Positions 16,313 to 24,481 of a stretch of DNA of 26,930 nucleotides are shown here, piece by piece. Source of the stretch: JBBDRX01 sp040905245 (lineage in GTDB: Bacteria; Bacteroidota; Rhodothermia; Balneolales; Balneolaceae); contig JBBDRX010000083.1 of NCBI GenBank assembly GCA_040905245.1, forward strand, positions 1 to 26,930, written 5' to 3'. The translations under genes were made by a program, and so were the position numbers. The notes under the pieces were generated by a model that had not been told where the DNA came from, made no database searches, and was given only the letters and a program-made list of their open reading frames with translations. Within the stretch, counting starts at the first letter, position 1; the number at the start of each line of letters is the position of its first letter.

Positions 16313-17599
16313 CTATTCGGTGTCCCGGCTGATCAGCTTCACCGTCTCCAGCTTGTTGGGCGTGGCTTTACTGATGATAAACGTGTAATTCCCGATCAGA
16401 ATCTCCTCATTGACCTTGGGTATCCGCCCCAGATAGTTAATGATATAGCCTGCAAGTGTTTCAAAATCGTCTCCAGCTCCCCGAAGCTGAATCTCGGGGT
16501 AGGCTGTCTCAAGATCTTCCAGTTCCACACTGCCACTGATAACATAAATATCCTCGGAAATTTTCCGGATGATCTGTTCATTGGTATCGTACTCGTCCTG
16601 AATATCGCCCACAACCTCCTCAATCAGGTCTTCACTGGTCACCATTCCTGCCGTTCCGCCATATTCGTCGATCACAATTGCCACGGAAACACTGCTTTGC
16701 CGAAACTCGGCAAGCAGATCTTTGGATTTTTTACTCATCGGAATCAGCTTCACCGGTCTCAATATTTGAGAGAGCGAATTTGGATTATGGAACAGCTCCT
16801 GAGCAAATACAACCCCGATGATGTCGTCAATGGTATCCTGATAGACGGGAAGTTTAGAGTGTCCTGAAGCGATGAATGTTCGTTGCAGTTCTTCGATACC
16901 TGCACTTTTCTCCACAGCGATAATCTCGGTTCTCGGAATCATCGACTCTTTCACACGCTTGTTGGAGAGGTCCAGAACATTCTGCAAGATCTCCGAATCC
17001 TCCTTGTCAAAATCCTCACCGCCACCCGTATCCGTAAGCTCTTTGAAGATCATCTCCATATCCTGCCGGCGAAAAATCTTGTCACTTCGTTCATTCCCGA
17101 CCCGAAGCCACCGCACCAAAATATTCGAACTGCTGTTGGACAGTACAATCAGTGGCCTCAGCAGCCAGTGTGTGAAACGCATCGGAACCGCTACAATTTT
17201 CACCATAAAATCTGCCTGGCTTCGAAAAAATGCCTTCGGAAGGATCTCTCCGAACAGCATGATCACCACCGATGCAATCACTGTCTGTATGAACAAAAGC
17301 GTTGCATGGGTGGGTTCCACACCGGTCAGCCATTCATAACTTTGCTGAACAGGTGTGACCAGAAAAATAGCCATCAATGTAGCATAGAGAACATTAATAA
17401 TATTGTTTCCCACCAGTGTCGTCGTCAAAAACGTCTGGGGATTGTGAATAAAGTAGGAGAGTGAACGGGACAGATACGTCCCTTTTCTGGATTCGATCTC
17501 CAGCTTCAACCGATTGGACGAAACAAACGCAATCTCCGACCCAGAGAAGAATCCACTCAGAAAGATGGTACCGATGATAACCAACGAAATCTCGACCAT
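16313..17599 (-). CDS. CNNM (DUF21)/CBS/CorC-HlyC family membrane protein
   Basis: The layout is typical of the HlyC/CorC (CNNM) family, whose characterised members function in Mg2+ or other divalent-cation efflux or homeostasis. An N-terminal DUF21 membrane domain with three or four hydrophobic segments (about 1-160) contains GFFSGSEIAFVS and GEILPK (117-122). Two CBS domains span about 217-335 and include KESMIPRTEIIAVE and DEYGGTAG (311-318). A C-terminal CorC_HlyC domain runs from about 348 to 425. Bacteroidota GldE has the same layout, but no gld gene is adjacent here, so I give no symbol. The length is 428 aa, starting at ATG 17599. It begins 9 nt after the enoyl-CoA hydratase stop, so the two are probably cotranscribed. 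The exact substrate cannot be told from sequence. Confidence 0.9.
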   Translation of the reverse strand: MVEISLVIIGTIFLSGFFSGSEIAFVSSNRLKLEIESRKGTYLSRSLSYFIHNPQTFLTTTLVGNNIINVLYATLMAIFLVTPVQQSYEWLTGVEPTHATLLFIQTVIASVVIMLFGEILPKAFFRSQADFMVKIVAVPMRFTHWLLRPLIVLSNSSSNILVRWLRVGNERSDKIFRRQDMEMIFKELTDTGGGEDFDKEDSEILQNVLDLSNKRVKESMIPRTEIIAVEKSAGIEELQRTFIASGHSKLPVYQDTIDDIIGVVFAQELFHNPNSLSQILRPVKLIPMSKKSKDLLAEFRQSSVSVAIVIDEYGGTAGMVTSEDLIEEVVGDIQDEYDTNEQIIRKISEDIYVISGSVELEDLETAYPEIQLRGAGDDFETLAGYIINYLGRIPKVNEEILIGNYTFIISKATPNKLETVKLISRDTE

Positions 17600-17608
17600 A
17601 GAAATTGT

Positions 17609-18376
17609 CTAACGCCCCCTGAATGTGGCCGGGCGCTTCTCCAGAAATGCCCGGGTTCCTTCCTGGAAATCCTCTGTTCCACACAGCGAACCAAACAGTT
17701 CCGCTTCATGGGCATATCCGTCCTCCGTATTGTCGAGAACGGCTCTCAGGCCGGCAGTAACGGCAAGCGGTGCATTCTTCAGGATCCGCTTCATCAATTT
17801 TTTCGCCTCCTGAACGGTCTGGCCAGGTTCACTTACCCGATTCACCAGGCCGGCACGAAGCGCCTCCTCAGCCTTGATCCGGTCTCCCGTCAGAATAAGC
17901 TCCAGAGCTGTGGCGGGCCCGGCCAGTCGCTTCAGCCGCTGAGTTCCTCCAAATCCCGGAATCACCCCCAGGGTGATCTCGGGGACCCCGATTTCTGCCT
18001 CTCTCGAGGCAACGCGCAAATGACAGGAGAGAGCCAGTTCGGTTCCACCCCCCAATGCATACCCGTTGATTGCGGCAATCACCGGACGGGGAAAAGACTC
18101 GATACGATAACAAAGTGCCTGCCCGGACTGTGCCCGGGCCTTTCCGCTTTCACGGTCCAGTGCTGCCAGCTCACTAATGTCCGCTCCGGCAGCGAAAGCC
18201 TTCTCTCCGGCACCGGTCAGGATCACCCCTTTGACACCGGAGTCCGACTCAAAACTGCGAAACAGCTCATCCATCTCGTCCATCAGGGCGATATTCAACA
18301 CATTCAGTTTGTCCGGACGGTTGAGGGTCAGCAAAACAACTCCATCTCCATCCCGTTCAGTTTTCAAATAGTCCAT
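17609..18376 (-). CDS. enoyl-CoA hydratase/isomerase (crotonase family)
   Basis: The 255-aa product is a crotonase-fold acyl-CoA enzyme, most likely hydrating trans-2-enoyl-CoA in beta-oxidation or a related pathway. The oxyanion-hole segment FAAGADI (61-67) and GYALGGGTELAL are present. Both catalytic glutamates of true hydratases appear to be in place: Glu113 in GGGTE and Glu133 in PEITLGVIPGFGGTQRL. This favours a hydratase over the isomerase or decarboxylase branches of the superfamily. The start is ATG 18376. It heads a minus-strand group with the CNNM protein and perhaps pheA, but no functional link to either is evident. The physiological substrate is unknown. Confidence 0.9.
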   Translation of the reverse strand: MDYLKTERDGDGVVLLTLNRPDKLNVLNIALMDEMDELFRSFESDSGVKGVILTGAGEKAFAAGADISELAALDRESGKARAQSGQALCYRIESFPRPVIAAINGYALGGGTELALSCHLRVASREAEIGVPEITLGVIPGFGGTQRLKRLAGPATALELILTGDRIKAEEALRAGLVNRVSEPGQTVQEAKKLMKRILKNAPLAVTAGLRAVLDNTEDGYAHEAELFGSLCGTEDFQEGTRAFLEKRPATFRGR

Positions 18377-18436
18377 TGGACGATCAGTAAAGGGTCGAAT
18401 TCAATCGGGTTCAGCGAATCAATATCCAGATACTCT

Positions 18437-18466
18437 TTTGGCTAATACGTTGTGTATTGGCCCAAA
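18437..18466 (+). repeat. imperfect 12-bp hairpin in the divergent spacer upstream of pdxB
   Basis: TTTGGCTAATAC (18437-18448) can pair with GTATTGGCCCAAA (18454-18466) across a 5-nt loop, with one T-G wobble and one bulged base. It sits in the 189-nt spacer between the divergent enoyl-CoA hydratase and pdxB genes, and neither side has a T-run. An operator or leader structure is more likely than a terminator. I could not define reliable -10/-35 elements in this spacer. Confidence 0.55.
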
Positions 18467-18565
18467 CTCTGGTAAACTTCTCCCACTATAGACAAACATA
18501 CTCTTTATGACGTCTTCAGGAAAGAGAAACCTTGCAAATTTGATGCCCATTTTGAGCTCTGAAGT

Positions 18566-19735
18566 ATGAACCAGCCGATTCACCTGCTTGCTGACAAACA
18601 TATTCTGATCTCCGGAGAGATGCTTCCGAACCGGGTCCGCCTCACTCCTTACGATCCGCTGAACGGCTTACCGGCCTCTCTGGAATCCTTTGATGCGATT
18701 TTTACAAGAACGGTCACTCCACTTGATGAAACAACACTCTCTTCCCGCTCCGATCGATTAAAACTTGTGGGAAGTGCCACAGCCGGGACCGATCATGCAG
18801 ACCGTCAATGGCTGAAAGAACAAGACATCCGGTTTGCCTGGGCTCCCGGTTGCAATGCCCGAACTGTGGCAGAGTATGTGGGTACAGCACTCCTTCTCTG
18901 GGCTCTGGACCACGATATCCAACTTTCGGACTGTACAGCCGGCATCATCGGTGTCGGACACGCCGGACAAGCAACCTCCTCGCTACTCCTCGAACTCGGA
19001 CTCCGGGTCTCTCACTACGACCCTCCCCGCCAGGCGGAAGACCCCGCTTTCCAAAGTGATTCTCTTGAAGAGGCCCTCTCTTGTGATCTGCTCAGTTTTC
19101 ACACTTCACTAACCCGGGAAGGGCGCTGGCCCACCTGGCACTGGCTCGATAAAAATTGGCTGAGTTACCGGAAATACCGGCTCATTATCAACGCAGCCCG
19201 CGGCGGCGTGATCGAGGACAGAGCCCTTCTGAACGCTCTTGTGTCCGGCCAGGTCGAAAACGCTGTTCTCGATGTCTGGGATGAGGAACCGTTTTTTCTG
19301 GATGCCCTGGCTCAGAAAAGCCTGATCGCAACCCCCCACATTGCCGGGTACTCGGTTCAGGCCAAACAACGAGCAGCAGACCAGCTCGTCAGTGCTTTGT
19401 GTCACGAATTTGACCTGGAACCTCCTGTTCGTCCGAAACCAACCCCCGGGGACAAGCCTTTATCGGCCTCCGGACTCACTGAGTCTGCAAATAACCAACA
19501 AGGCCTTCGCCAGATTTTGCCCCTGCTCCATCCGATCAAAGACTATGACCGGCTCTTTCGAAAAATGATCGGCAAAAGCGCTGATGAGAAGCGGATTCAG
19601 TTTCAGGAGATACGTACTGGCTACCCTCTTCGTCAGGAGTACTCCTCCATTGCTCTTCCTGCCCGGCTCCTTAAACAGCATCCGCAACTGAAAATCCTAG
19701 GGGTTCAACCCTCCGAGGATTCATCTGCCGGCTGA
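18566..19735 (+). CDS. pdxB: 4-phosphoerythronate dehydrogenase PdxB
   Basis: PdxB oxidises 4-phospho-D-erythronate to 2-oxo-3-hydroxy-4-phosphobutanoate in the DXP-dependent pyridoxal phosphate pathway. It belongs to the D-2-hydroxyacid dehydrogenase superfamily. GSATAGTDHAD and GCNARTVAEYV (about 69-104) are characteristic of PdxB. The NAD-binding loop is GIIGVGHAG (126-134). The catalytic residues are R212 in NAARGG, E241 in DVWDEEP and H258 in ATPHIAGYS. A C-terminal PdxB-type extension continues to residue 389. The start is ATG 18566. It is alone on its strand here: its last 31 bases overlap the 3' end of the opposing tatD gene. SerC and PdxA, the next enzymes, are not in the window. Confidence 0.92.
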   Translation: MNQPIHLLADKHILISGEMLPNRVRLTPYDPLNGLPASLESFDAIFTRTVTPLDETTLSSRSDRLKLVGSATAGTDHADRQWLKEQDIRFAWAPGCNARTVAEYVGTALLLWALDHDIQLSDCTAGIIGVGHAGQATSSLLLELGLRVSHYDPPRQAEDPAFQSDSLEEALSCDLLSFHTSLTREGRWPTWHWLDKNWLSYRKYRLIINAARGGVIEDRALLNALVSGQVENAVLDVWDEEPFFLDALAQKSLIATPHIAGYSVQAKQRAADQLVSALCHEFDLEPPVRPKPTPGDKPLSASGLTESANNQQGLRQILPLLHPIKDYDRLFRKMIGKSADEKRIQFQEIRTGYPLRQEYSSIALPARLLKQHPQLKILGVQPSEDSSAG

Positions 19736-20499
19736 AACAGCCGCATTGCGTTTTCGGTGGTCATAACTGCCAGTTCCTCAAAAGAGAGATCCAGTACCCC
19801 GGCCAGATATTCCGCTGTGTATTGAACAAATGAAGGCTCGTTCCGCTTTCCCCGCTTCGGTGTCGGCGCCAGATAGGGGGCATCTGTCTCAATCAACAGG
19901 CGATCTGCAGGCAGTGTTCTTACTACATCGTCAACTCCGCTGTTTTTGAAGGTGAGAATACCTCCAACGCCCAGATAGAGACCCAGATCCAGAGCCCGCT
20001 TCGCCTCCTGCTCACTGCCGGTAAAACAGTGCCAGACTCCACGAAGGGTGCCGTCCTGCTCCGATTCGATCAGATCCAGCAGGTCGGACGTACTCTCCCG
20101 GTTGTGCAACACGATTGGCTTGTTCACCGCTTTCGAAATGCGACAGTGAGCTGCCAAACTCTGTTTTTGATCCTCCTTGTGATCCCGGCTCCAGTAGTAG
20201 TCAAGTCCGGTCTCCCCCACCGCTTCATAGAGATCCCGGGACAATAGGTCGTAAAGACGCGTTTCGTCCAGAGGCCAGTTAGACACCACCTCACAGGGAT
20301 GAATGCCGGCCATCCGGTGAAAAGTGATATCCGGATGGTTCAGCCCGTCCATCTGCCGCAGAGAACCCCAGTCAATCGCGGGAAGCCAGATATGCTGGAT
20401 CCCGGCGGCCGCCGCACGGTTCAGTACCGGTTCCAGATCGTCACGAAAAGCATCAAGATAGAGATGACAGTGGGTATCCGTCAGAAATGTCTGACTCAT
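19705..20499 (-). CDS. TatD-family metal-dependent hydrolase/DNase
   Basis: TatD proteins are TIM-barrel metalloenzymes, and several have 3'-5' DNase activity. The metal ligands are all recognisable: H10-C-H12 in TDTHCHLYLD, E96 in GETGLDYY, H132 in VLHNRES, H157 in WHCFTGS and D206 in IETDAPYL. The closing PTPKRGKRNEPSFV is typical of this family. I chose ATG 20499, giving 264 aa, because it has a GAGG 7 nt upstream and starts just before the conserved DTHCH. A TTG five codons upstream is the alternative. The gene is convergent with pdxB and lies 73 nt downstream of the sugar-kinase gene on the same strand. Confidence 0.92.
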   Translation of the reverse strand: MSQTFLTDTHCHLYLDAFRDDLEPVLNRAAAAGIQHIWLPAIDWGSLRQMDGLNHPDITFHRMAGIHPCEVVSNWPLDETRLYDLLSRDLYEAVGETGLDYYWSRDHKEDQKQSLAAHCRISKAVNKPIVLHNRESTSDLLDLIESEQDGTLRGVWHCFTGSEQEAKRALDLGLYLGVGGILTFKNSGVDDVVRTLPADRLLIETDAPYLAPTPKRGKRNEPSFVQYTAEYLAGVLDLSFEELAVMTTENAMRLFQPADESSEG

Positions 20500-20572
20500 A
20501 AATCGGCCTCGCAATATGAACCTGCCGCTGTTTTTGTGAATTTTTGAAATTTAACCACAAATACCGAAGAGT

Positions 20573-21418
20573 TCATCTCCTGTTATCTGTTCCGGCTACC
20601 TCCCGATCGGCCAGCAGGACAATCAGTTTCTCAACGATTCGCACCTCACCCACACCCCGTTCCTGCAACCGTCTGGACAGGCTCTCTTCAAACCTGTTTG
20701 CGATTCCTCCGGTGAGAACAACCGGGAGCTGGCCGGACAACCCATATGCGTCATAATGGGCAGATACCCAGGACTCAAGAGATCGATCGACCAGCTTCAT
20801 CAGCTCTTCAGGAACCTCATTCTCAAACACCTTCCCGGCCAGGCCAGCCAACCAGTAACTGGGCTTTGAAGAGCGGTAGAGCTTCTCCAGCACCGTGGTA
20901 TACGCCATCTTCCCGATTCGCTGCTCCAACCAGCGATGAGTCTGAGGGCTGAACCGGTTCCGGAACAGACCCCGAAGTAACCGCTTGCCCATATCGGCAC
21001 CGCTTCCCTCATCACCCAGAACATACCCCAATGCTGCAACGCGTTCCACAACCTCGCCCCCTCGAAATCGCCCGGAAGCCGAACCACTTCCGAGAATTCC
21101 GGCAATCCCCTCCTCGAAGAGCCCAGCATGGGCAATCGCGGTCAAATCATCGAAAAAATGAATTCGAACCCGGCCCAGATGCACTTCAAGCAGCTTTCGG
21201 ATCGGGGCTGTCAACTCATCAGAGAGTGCTGCCGCTCCATAGAATACCACCTGATCTGCACGTACACCGTCCAGTATCTTCTTCAGTTCTTTTTGCTGAA
21301 CATCCTTATCCGAATAGAGTGGGTGGAGCCCTCCCGAACGACGGAACTCAACCGAATCGTCGTCAATCAGGGCCCAGTCTGTTTTGGTTGCTCCACTTTC
21401 TGCAATCAATCGTTTCAT
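20573..21418 (-). CDS. BadF/BadG/BcrA/BcrD-type ATPase, N-acetylglucosamine kinase-like
   Basis: The 281-aa protein has the ASKHA sugar-kinase pattern found in the BadF family of putative N-acetylglucosamine kinases common in Bacteroidota. The phosphate-1 motif is AESGATKTDWALID (6-19), the second phosphate loop is ILGSGSASG (108-116), GDEGSGADMGK (135-145) is a family signature, and VLTGGIANRF is the adenosine motif. The inferred role is phosphorylation of an amino sugar, possibly cell-wall-derived GlcNAc. The last 20 residues lack the hydrophobic/glycine closing motif I would expect in this family, so the C-terminus may be divergent. The start is ATG 21418, and recA is divergent 221 nt away. 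The substrate is not proven by sequence. Confidence 0.78.
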   Translation of the reverse strand: MKRLIAESGATKTDWALIDDDSVEFRRSGGLHPLYSDKDVQQKELKKILDGVRADQVVFYGAAALSDELTAPIRKLLEVHLGRVRIHFFDDLTAIAHAGLFEEGIAGILGSGSASGRFRGGEVVERVAALGYVLGDEGSGADMGKRLLRGLFRNRFSPQTHRWLEQRIGKMAYTTVLEKLYRSSKPSYWLAGLAGKVFENEVPEELMKLVDRSLESWVSAHYDAYGLSGQLPVVLTGGIANRFEESLSRRLQERGVGEVRIVEKLIVLLADREVAGTDNRR

Positions 21419-21561
21419 TCCGGATCATTGGTTATGTTACCGTCGACGAATACGGAGAATACCGTTTTTTTCATTCATTGGACAAACGCAGACGTACGAG
21501 CCGTATGTGCAGAACTGTACGCCCGGGCCCGAAAAAAATTTCGTAAGTATCCGAACAAAAC

Positions 21562-21589
21562 TGTATCATACATATATCGAACATATATC
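21562..21589 (+). promoter_or_regulatory. palindrome and phased direct repeats upstream of recA
   Basis: TGTATCATACA (21562-21572) is a perfect palindrome around one central base. It overlaps a 9-bp direct repeat, ACATATATC, at 21570-21578 and 21581-21589, which has an 11-bp period of about one helical turn. The site is 51-78 nt upstream of the recA ATG, in the 221-nt spacer shared with the divergent kinase gene. It is a candidate regulator-binding site, conceivably for SOS control, but it matches neither the E. coli nor the Bacillus LexA box. Confidence 0.3.
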
Positions 21590-21639
21590 CAGCCTCTCTT
21601 TCCGGAGGGTGTCCACATTAACCGAAATCACCAGACTAC

Positions 21640-22707
21640 ATGTCCTCATCAAACGCCAAAAAAGACGACCGACTGAAGGCGCTCGACATCGCCGTCGGCC
21701 AAATCGAGAAACAACACGGCAGTGGAACCATTATGCGTCTGGGAGACGGGCCGGCAAATGAAGTTCCCTCCATCTCCACCGGTTCCATCATGGTGAACTA
21801 TGCACTTGGTGTAGGGGGGATTCCGAGAGGACGGGTAACGGAGATTTACGGGCCGGAAGCGAGCGGTAAGACCACCCTGGCGATGCACGTTATTGCCGAA
21901 GCACAGAAAGCGGGTGGGTATGCGGCTTTCATCGACGCGGAACACGCATTTGACACACGGTATGCCAAATCTCTCGGGATCAATACCGATGAGTTACTCA
22001 TCTCACAGCCGGACAACGGGGAGCAGGCATTGGAAATCACCGAAACTCTGATCCGTTCCGGTGCACTGGATGTTATTGTCGTCGACTCGGTAGCTGCACT
22101 TGTACCCCGCGCAGAACTTGAGGGAGAAATGGGCGACTCCCATGTAGGCCTGCAGGCACGTCTGATGTCTCAGGCACTGCGAAAAATCACCGGGATCGTC
22201 AGCAAATCACGGACTGCCTGTATTTTTATCAACCAGATTCGCGAAAAAATTGGAGTCATGTTTGGCAATCCGGAGACGACAACTGGTGGCCGCGCTTTGA
22301 AATTTTACTCCTCCGTGCGGTTGGATATTCGTCGGATCGGCTCTCTCAAGAAAGGAGACGAAGTGATCGGTAACCGAACCAAGGTCAAGGTTGTCAAAAA
22401 CAAAGTAGCTCCACCGTTTCGGATCGTCGAATTCAATATTATCTATGGAAAAGGAATCTCGCGAATTTCAGAGATTCTTGATCTGGCTGTCGAGTACGAC
22501 ATCATTGAAAAACGTGGGAGCTGGTATCGGTTTGACGGAGAACCAATCGGCCAGGGAAGTGATGCGGCCGTTCAGTTCCTGGAAGAAGACCTCGAATTGA
22601 CATCCAAAATTGAAGAACGGATCACGGCTCAACTCTTTCCCGAAACGGAGACGGAAAAAGAACAAACGGACGAGAAAGAAAAGAGTGCGGAGAAGCAGGA
22701 GGCGTAA
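21640..22707 (+). CDS. recA: RecA recombinase
   Basis: RecA forms ATP-dependent filaments on single-stranded DNA, drives homologous strand exchange and triggers LexA cleavage. Walker A is GPEASGKT (71-78) and Walker B is VIVVD (145-149). FINQIREKIGVMFGNPETTTGGRALKF spans loop L2 and its flanks (196-222, residues read in shorter overlapping pieces). The C-terminal 30 residues are highly acidic and lysine-rich, as in many RecA proteins. The length of 355 aa is typical. The segment before Walker A reads SIMVNYALGVGG where most RecA proteins have a (L)LDIALG-like form. A GGAGG lies 32 nt before the ATG, too distant to serve as its ribosome site. The gene is directly followed by recX. Confidence 0.98.
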   Translation: MSSSNAKKDDRLKALDIAVGQIEKQHGSGTIMRLGDGPANEVPSISTGSIMVNYALGVGGIPRGRVTEIYGPEASGKTTLAMHVIAEAQKAGGYAAFIDAEHAFDTRYAKSLGINTDELLISQPDNGEQALEITETLIRSGALDVIVVDSVAALVPRAELEGEMGDSHVGLQARLMSQALRKITGIVSKSRTACIFINQIREKIGVMFGNPETTTGGRALKFYSSVRLDIRRIGSLKKGDEVIGNRTKVKVVKNKVAPPFRIVEFNIIYGKGISRISEILDLAVEYDIIEKRGSWYRFDGEPIGQGSDAAVQFLEEDLELTSKIEERITAQLFPETETEKEQTDEKEKSAEKQEA

Positions 22708-23397
22708 ATGTCCTCCGACAGAGAAACAAACAAAATTGAGGATCTCTCCTTTCCTGTAGAGATTACAGCCATTCGCCCTCAGAAAAAGCGAAACAACCGG
22801 TTTTCTCTCTATCAGGGAAAGCGATTTCTACTCGGTGTCTCGGCAGATACACTTCTTTCGTTTCACTTGAAAAAAGGAGATCAGCTCTCCGCAGTACAGT
22901 TCCAACAAATCACAGATGAAGAGGAAAGGCGTACAGTCCGGGAGTATATGATCCGGCTTCTTGGAAGGCGAGATCACTCCGGAACGGAGCTGGAGCAAAA
23001 AGCACGCGGCAAGGGGTATCCTGAAGAGATCGTTCAACATGTACAACATGAGCTATCGGAAAAGGGATATGTCGACGACAACATCTTTGCCTCCAGGTTC
23101 GTCACAGACAAACTGGCCATAAACCGGTGGGGGCCACTTCGAATCAAAATGGCTCTTCGGAAAAAAGGAATTCCAACTCATGTAACAGATCGGATTCTCC
23201 AGGAAAAAATTGACGATTTGGAGCTAAAAAAGATTTGTGTAGATTTGGTTTTGGCCAGAAGAAAACACTTTCTCAGGGAGAGCGACTCCTTCAAGCGCAA
23301 GCAGAAAATCTCTGCCTGGCTACAGCGAAAAGGGTTCTACTACTCGACGATAGAAGAAGCGTTTCCCGAGATTATCAAACGGTTGAATGTTTCGTAA
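22708..23397 (+). CDS. recX: RecX regulatory protein
   Basis: RecX binds RecA filaments and modulates, usually inhibits, their growth. The 229-aa product has an extended N-terminal part, then helical repeats characteristic of RecX: LLGRRDHSGTELEQKARGKG (about 85-105), ELSEKGYVDDNIFASRFV, and INRWGPLRIKMALRKKGI. The ATG follows the recA stop codon with no gap (TAAATG), and GGAGG within the last recA codons serves as Shine-Dalgarno site. Translation of recX is therefore probably tied to that of recA, which suits a stoichiometric modulator. The stop overlaps the next gene by 11 nt. Confidence 0.92.
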   Translation: MSSDRETNKIEDLSFPVEITAIRPQKKRNNRFSLYQGKRFLLGVSADTLLSFHLKKGDQLSAVQFQQITDEEERRTVREYMIRLLGRRDHSGTELEQKARGKGYPEEIVQHVQHELSEKGYVDDNIFASRFVTDKLAINRWGPLRIKMALRKKGIPTHVTDRILQEKIDDLELKKICVDLVLARRKHFLRESDSFKRKQKISAWLQRKGFYYSTIEEAFPEIIKRLNVS

Positions 23398-24481
23398 CAT
23401 CACCTCCGAAAACGTTGTCCGGTTTTTGATCACCGTTGTGGCGATCTCACTGATCGGAATGCTTCTGTACTATTTCAGCAATCTGGTGGTTTATGTGCTC
23501 ATTGCCACTTTTTTTACCTATCTGCTGGATCCGCTTGTGAGCCGAATGCAGGCAGCAGGGATGAACCGCACCTTCTCCATCACACTAACCCTGGCAGTTC
23601 TGACGCTGCTTCTCGTGTGGGTTTCGACCAGCTTTATTCCCATCATTGCAGGACAGATGGGAATTCTTGCCAACCAGCTCAGCCTGGAAAATATTCGCAT
23701 GATTGCCCGTGAGATGGAGCAGATGGCCATCGGGACATTTGAGTTTCTGCCCCCGGGTTTTCTGATCGAAAATGTGACTCAATTGTCGGAAAACCTCTTC
23801 GACACCGGCAGAATTCCCGCTCTCATGAGCAACCTGATTGGACTCTTTACCAACCTGTTTGCCGCTTTTCTCATCATTCCGTTCGCTACATTCTTCTTTC
23901 TCAAAGACGGTTACAGAATTCGTCGTGATCTGCTGAAACTGGTTCCCAACAACTATTTTGAAACCATCCTGAACTTAATTGACAAAGTGGAAACAAGTCT
24001 CGGGCGCTACTTTCGAAGCGTATTGATACAGAGTACACTGGTCGGATTCTTTGGCTGGCTGTTTTTGTCCATCGCGGGTCTCTCCAACTCCGTATCCGTC
24101 GGGGTTACCATCGGAGTTGCCAATACGATCCCCTACTTTGGGCCCATCATCGGTTACATCCTCTCTGTCATTGTCTCAATCATTGAGACCGGAGATTTTT
24201 CTCTGATTCTACCCTGCCTTCTGGCAGTTTTTATCGTTCAGCTGTTGGATAACATTGTGTTTCAGCCGCTGATCTTTTCCCGGGCTGCCAATATGCACCC
24301 GGTTGCCATTCTGTTTATCATTATGATCGGTGCACAGACGGCTGGAATGATCGGAATGCTCGTGGCCATACCTATCGCCACCACGATTAAAATCACGATC
24401 AGCCAGGTTATCTGGAACTTCCACAACTACCGAGTCTACCGCAAAAACCGGCCGGAGCCCGGGGTGAAGGAAGTTTCCTGA
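23387..24481 (+). CDS. AI-2E family transporter (PerM/YdiK-like permease)
   Basis: The 364-aa protein is strongly hydrophobic with about seven or eight membrane segments. It has paired N-terminal helices (about 10-45), a hydrophobic segment at 58-80, a soluble central stretch, and a C-terminal membrane block with VANTIPYFGPIIGYILS and FIVQLLDNIVFQPLIFS. These motifs are typical of the AI-2E transporter family (Pfam 01594). Members have been linked to autoinducer-2 export, ion exchange or other exports, so the substrate here is unknown. The ATG at 23387 lies inside recX and overlaps it by 11 nt, implying cotranscription with recA-recX. I see no clear functional connection with recombination. 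Confidence 0.88.
   Translation: MFRNITSENVVRFLITVVAISLIGMLLYYFSNLVVYVLIATFFTYLLDPLVSRMQAAGMNRTFSITLTLAVLTLLLVWVSTSFIPIIAGQMGILANQLSLENIRMIAREMEQMAIGTFEFLPPGFLIENVTQLSENLFDTGRIPALMSNLIGLFTNLFAAFLIIPFATFFFLKDGYRIRRDLLKLVPNNYFETILNLIDKVETSLGRYFRSVLIQSTLVGFFGWLFLSIAGLSNSVSVGVTIGVANTIPYFGPIIGYILSVIVSIIETGDFSLILPCLLAVFIVQLLDNIVFQPLIFSRAANMHPVAILFIIMIGAQTAGMIGMLVAIPIATTIKITISQVIWNFHNYRVYRKNRPEPGVKEVS

Noticed and set aside
15029..18376. The pheA, CNNM and enoyl-CoA hydratase group as a new functional system
   Set aside because: Only the hydratase-CNNM junction is tight (9 nt). The three belong to unrelated pathways and are ordinary housekeeping families, so shared transcription is the most that can be said.
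17708..18445. A 245-codon plus-strand open frame opposite the enoyl-CoA hydratase
   Set aside because: It is antisense to a clear crotonase gene and shows no motif of its own.
18419..18601. A 60-codon minus-strand frame in the spacer upstream of pdxB
   Set aside because: It overlaps the pdxB start, has no ribosome site or known domain, and covers the hairpin, so a regulatory spacer explains the region better.
21384..21761. A plus-strand frame through the spacer before recA, including a GTG at 21609 after GGAGGG
   Set aside because: The GGAGG touches the GTG with no spacing, the frame runs into recA out of phase, and the peptide has no family resemblance.
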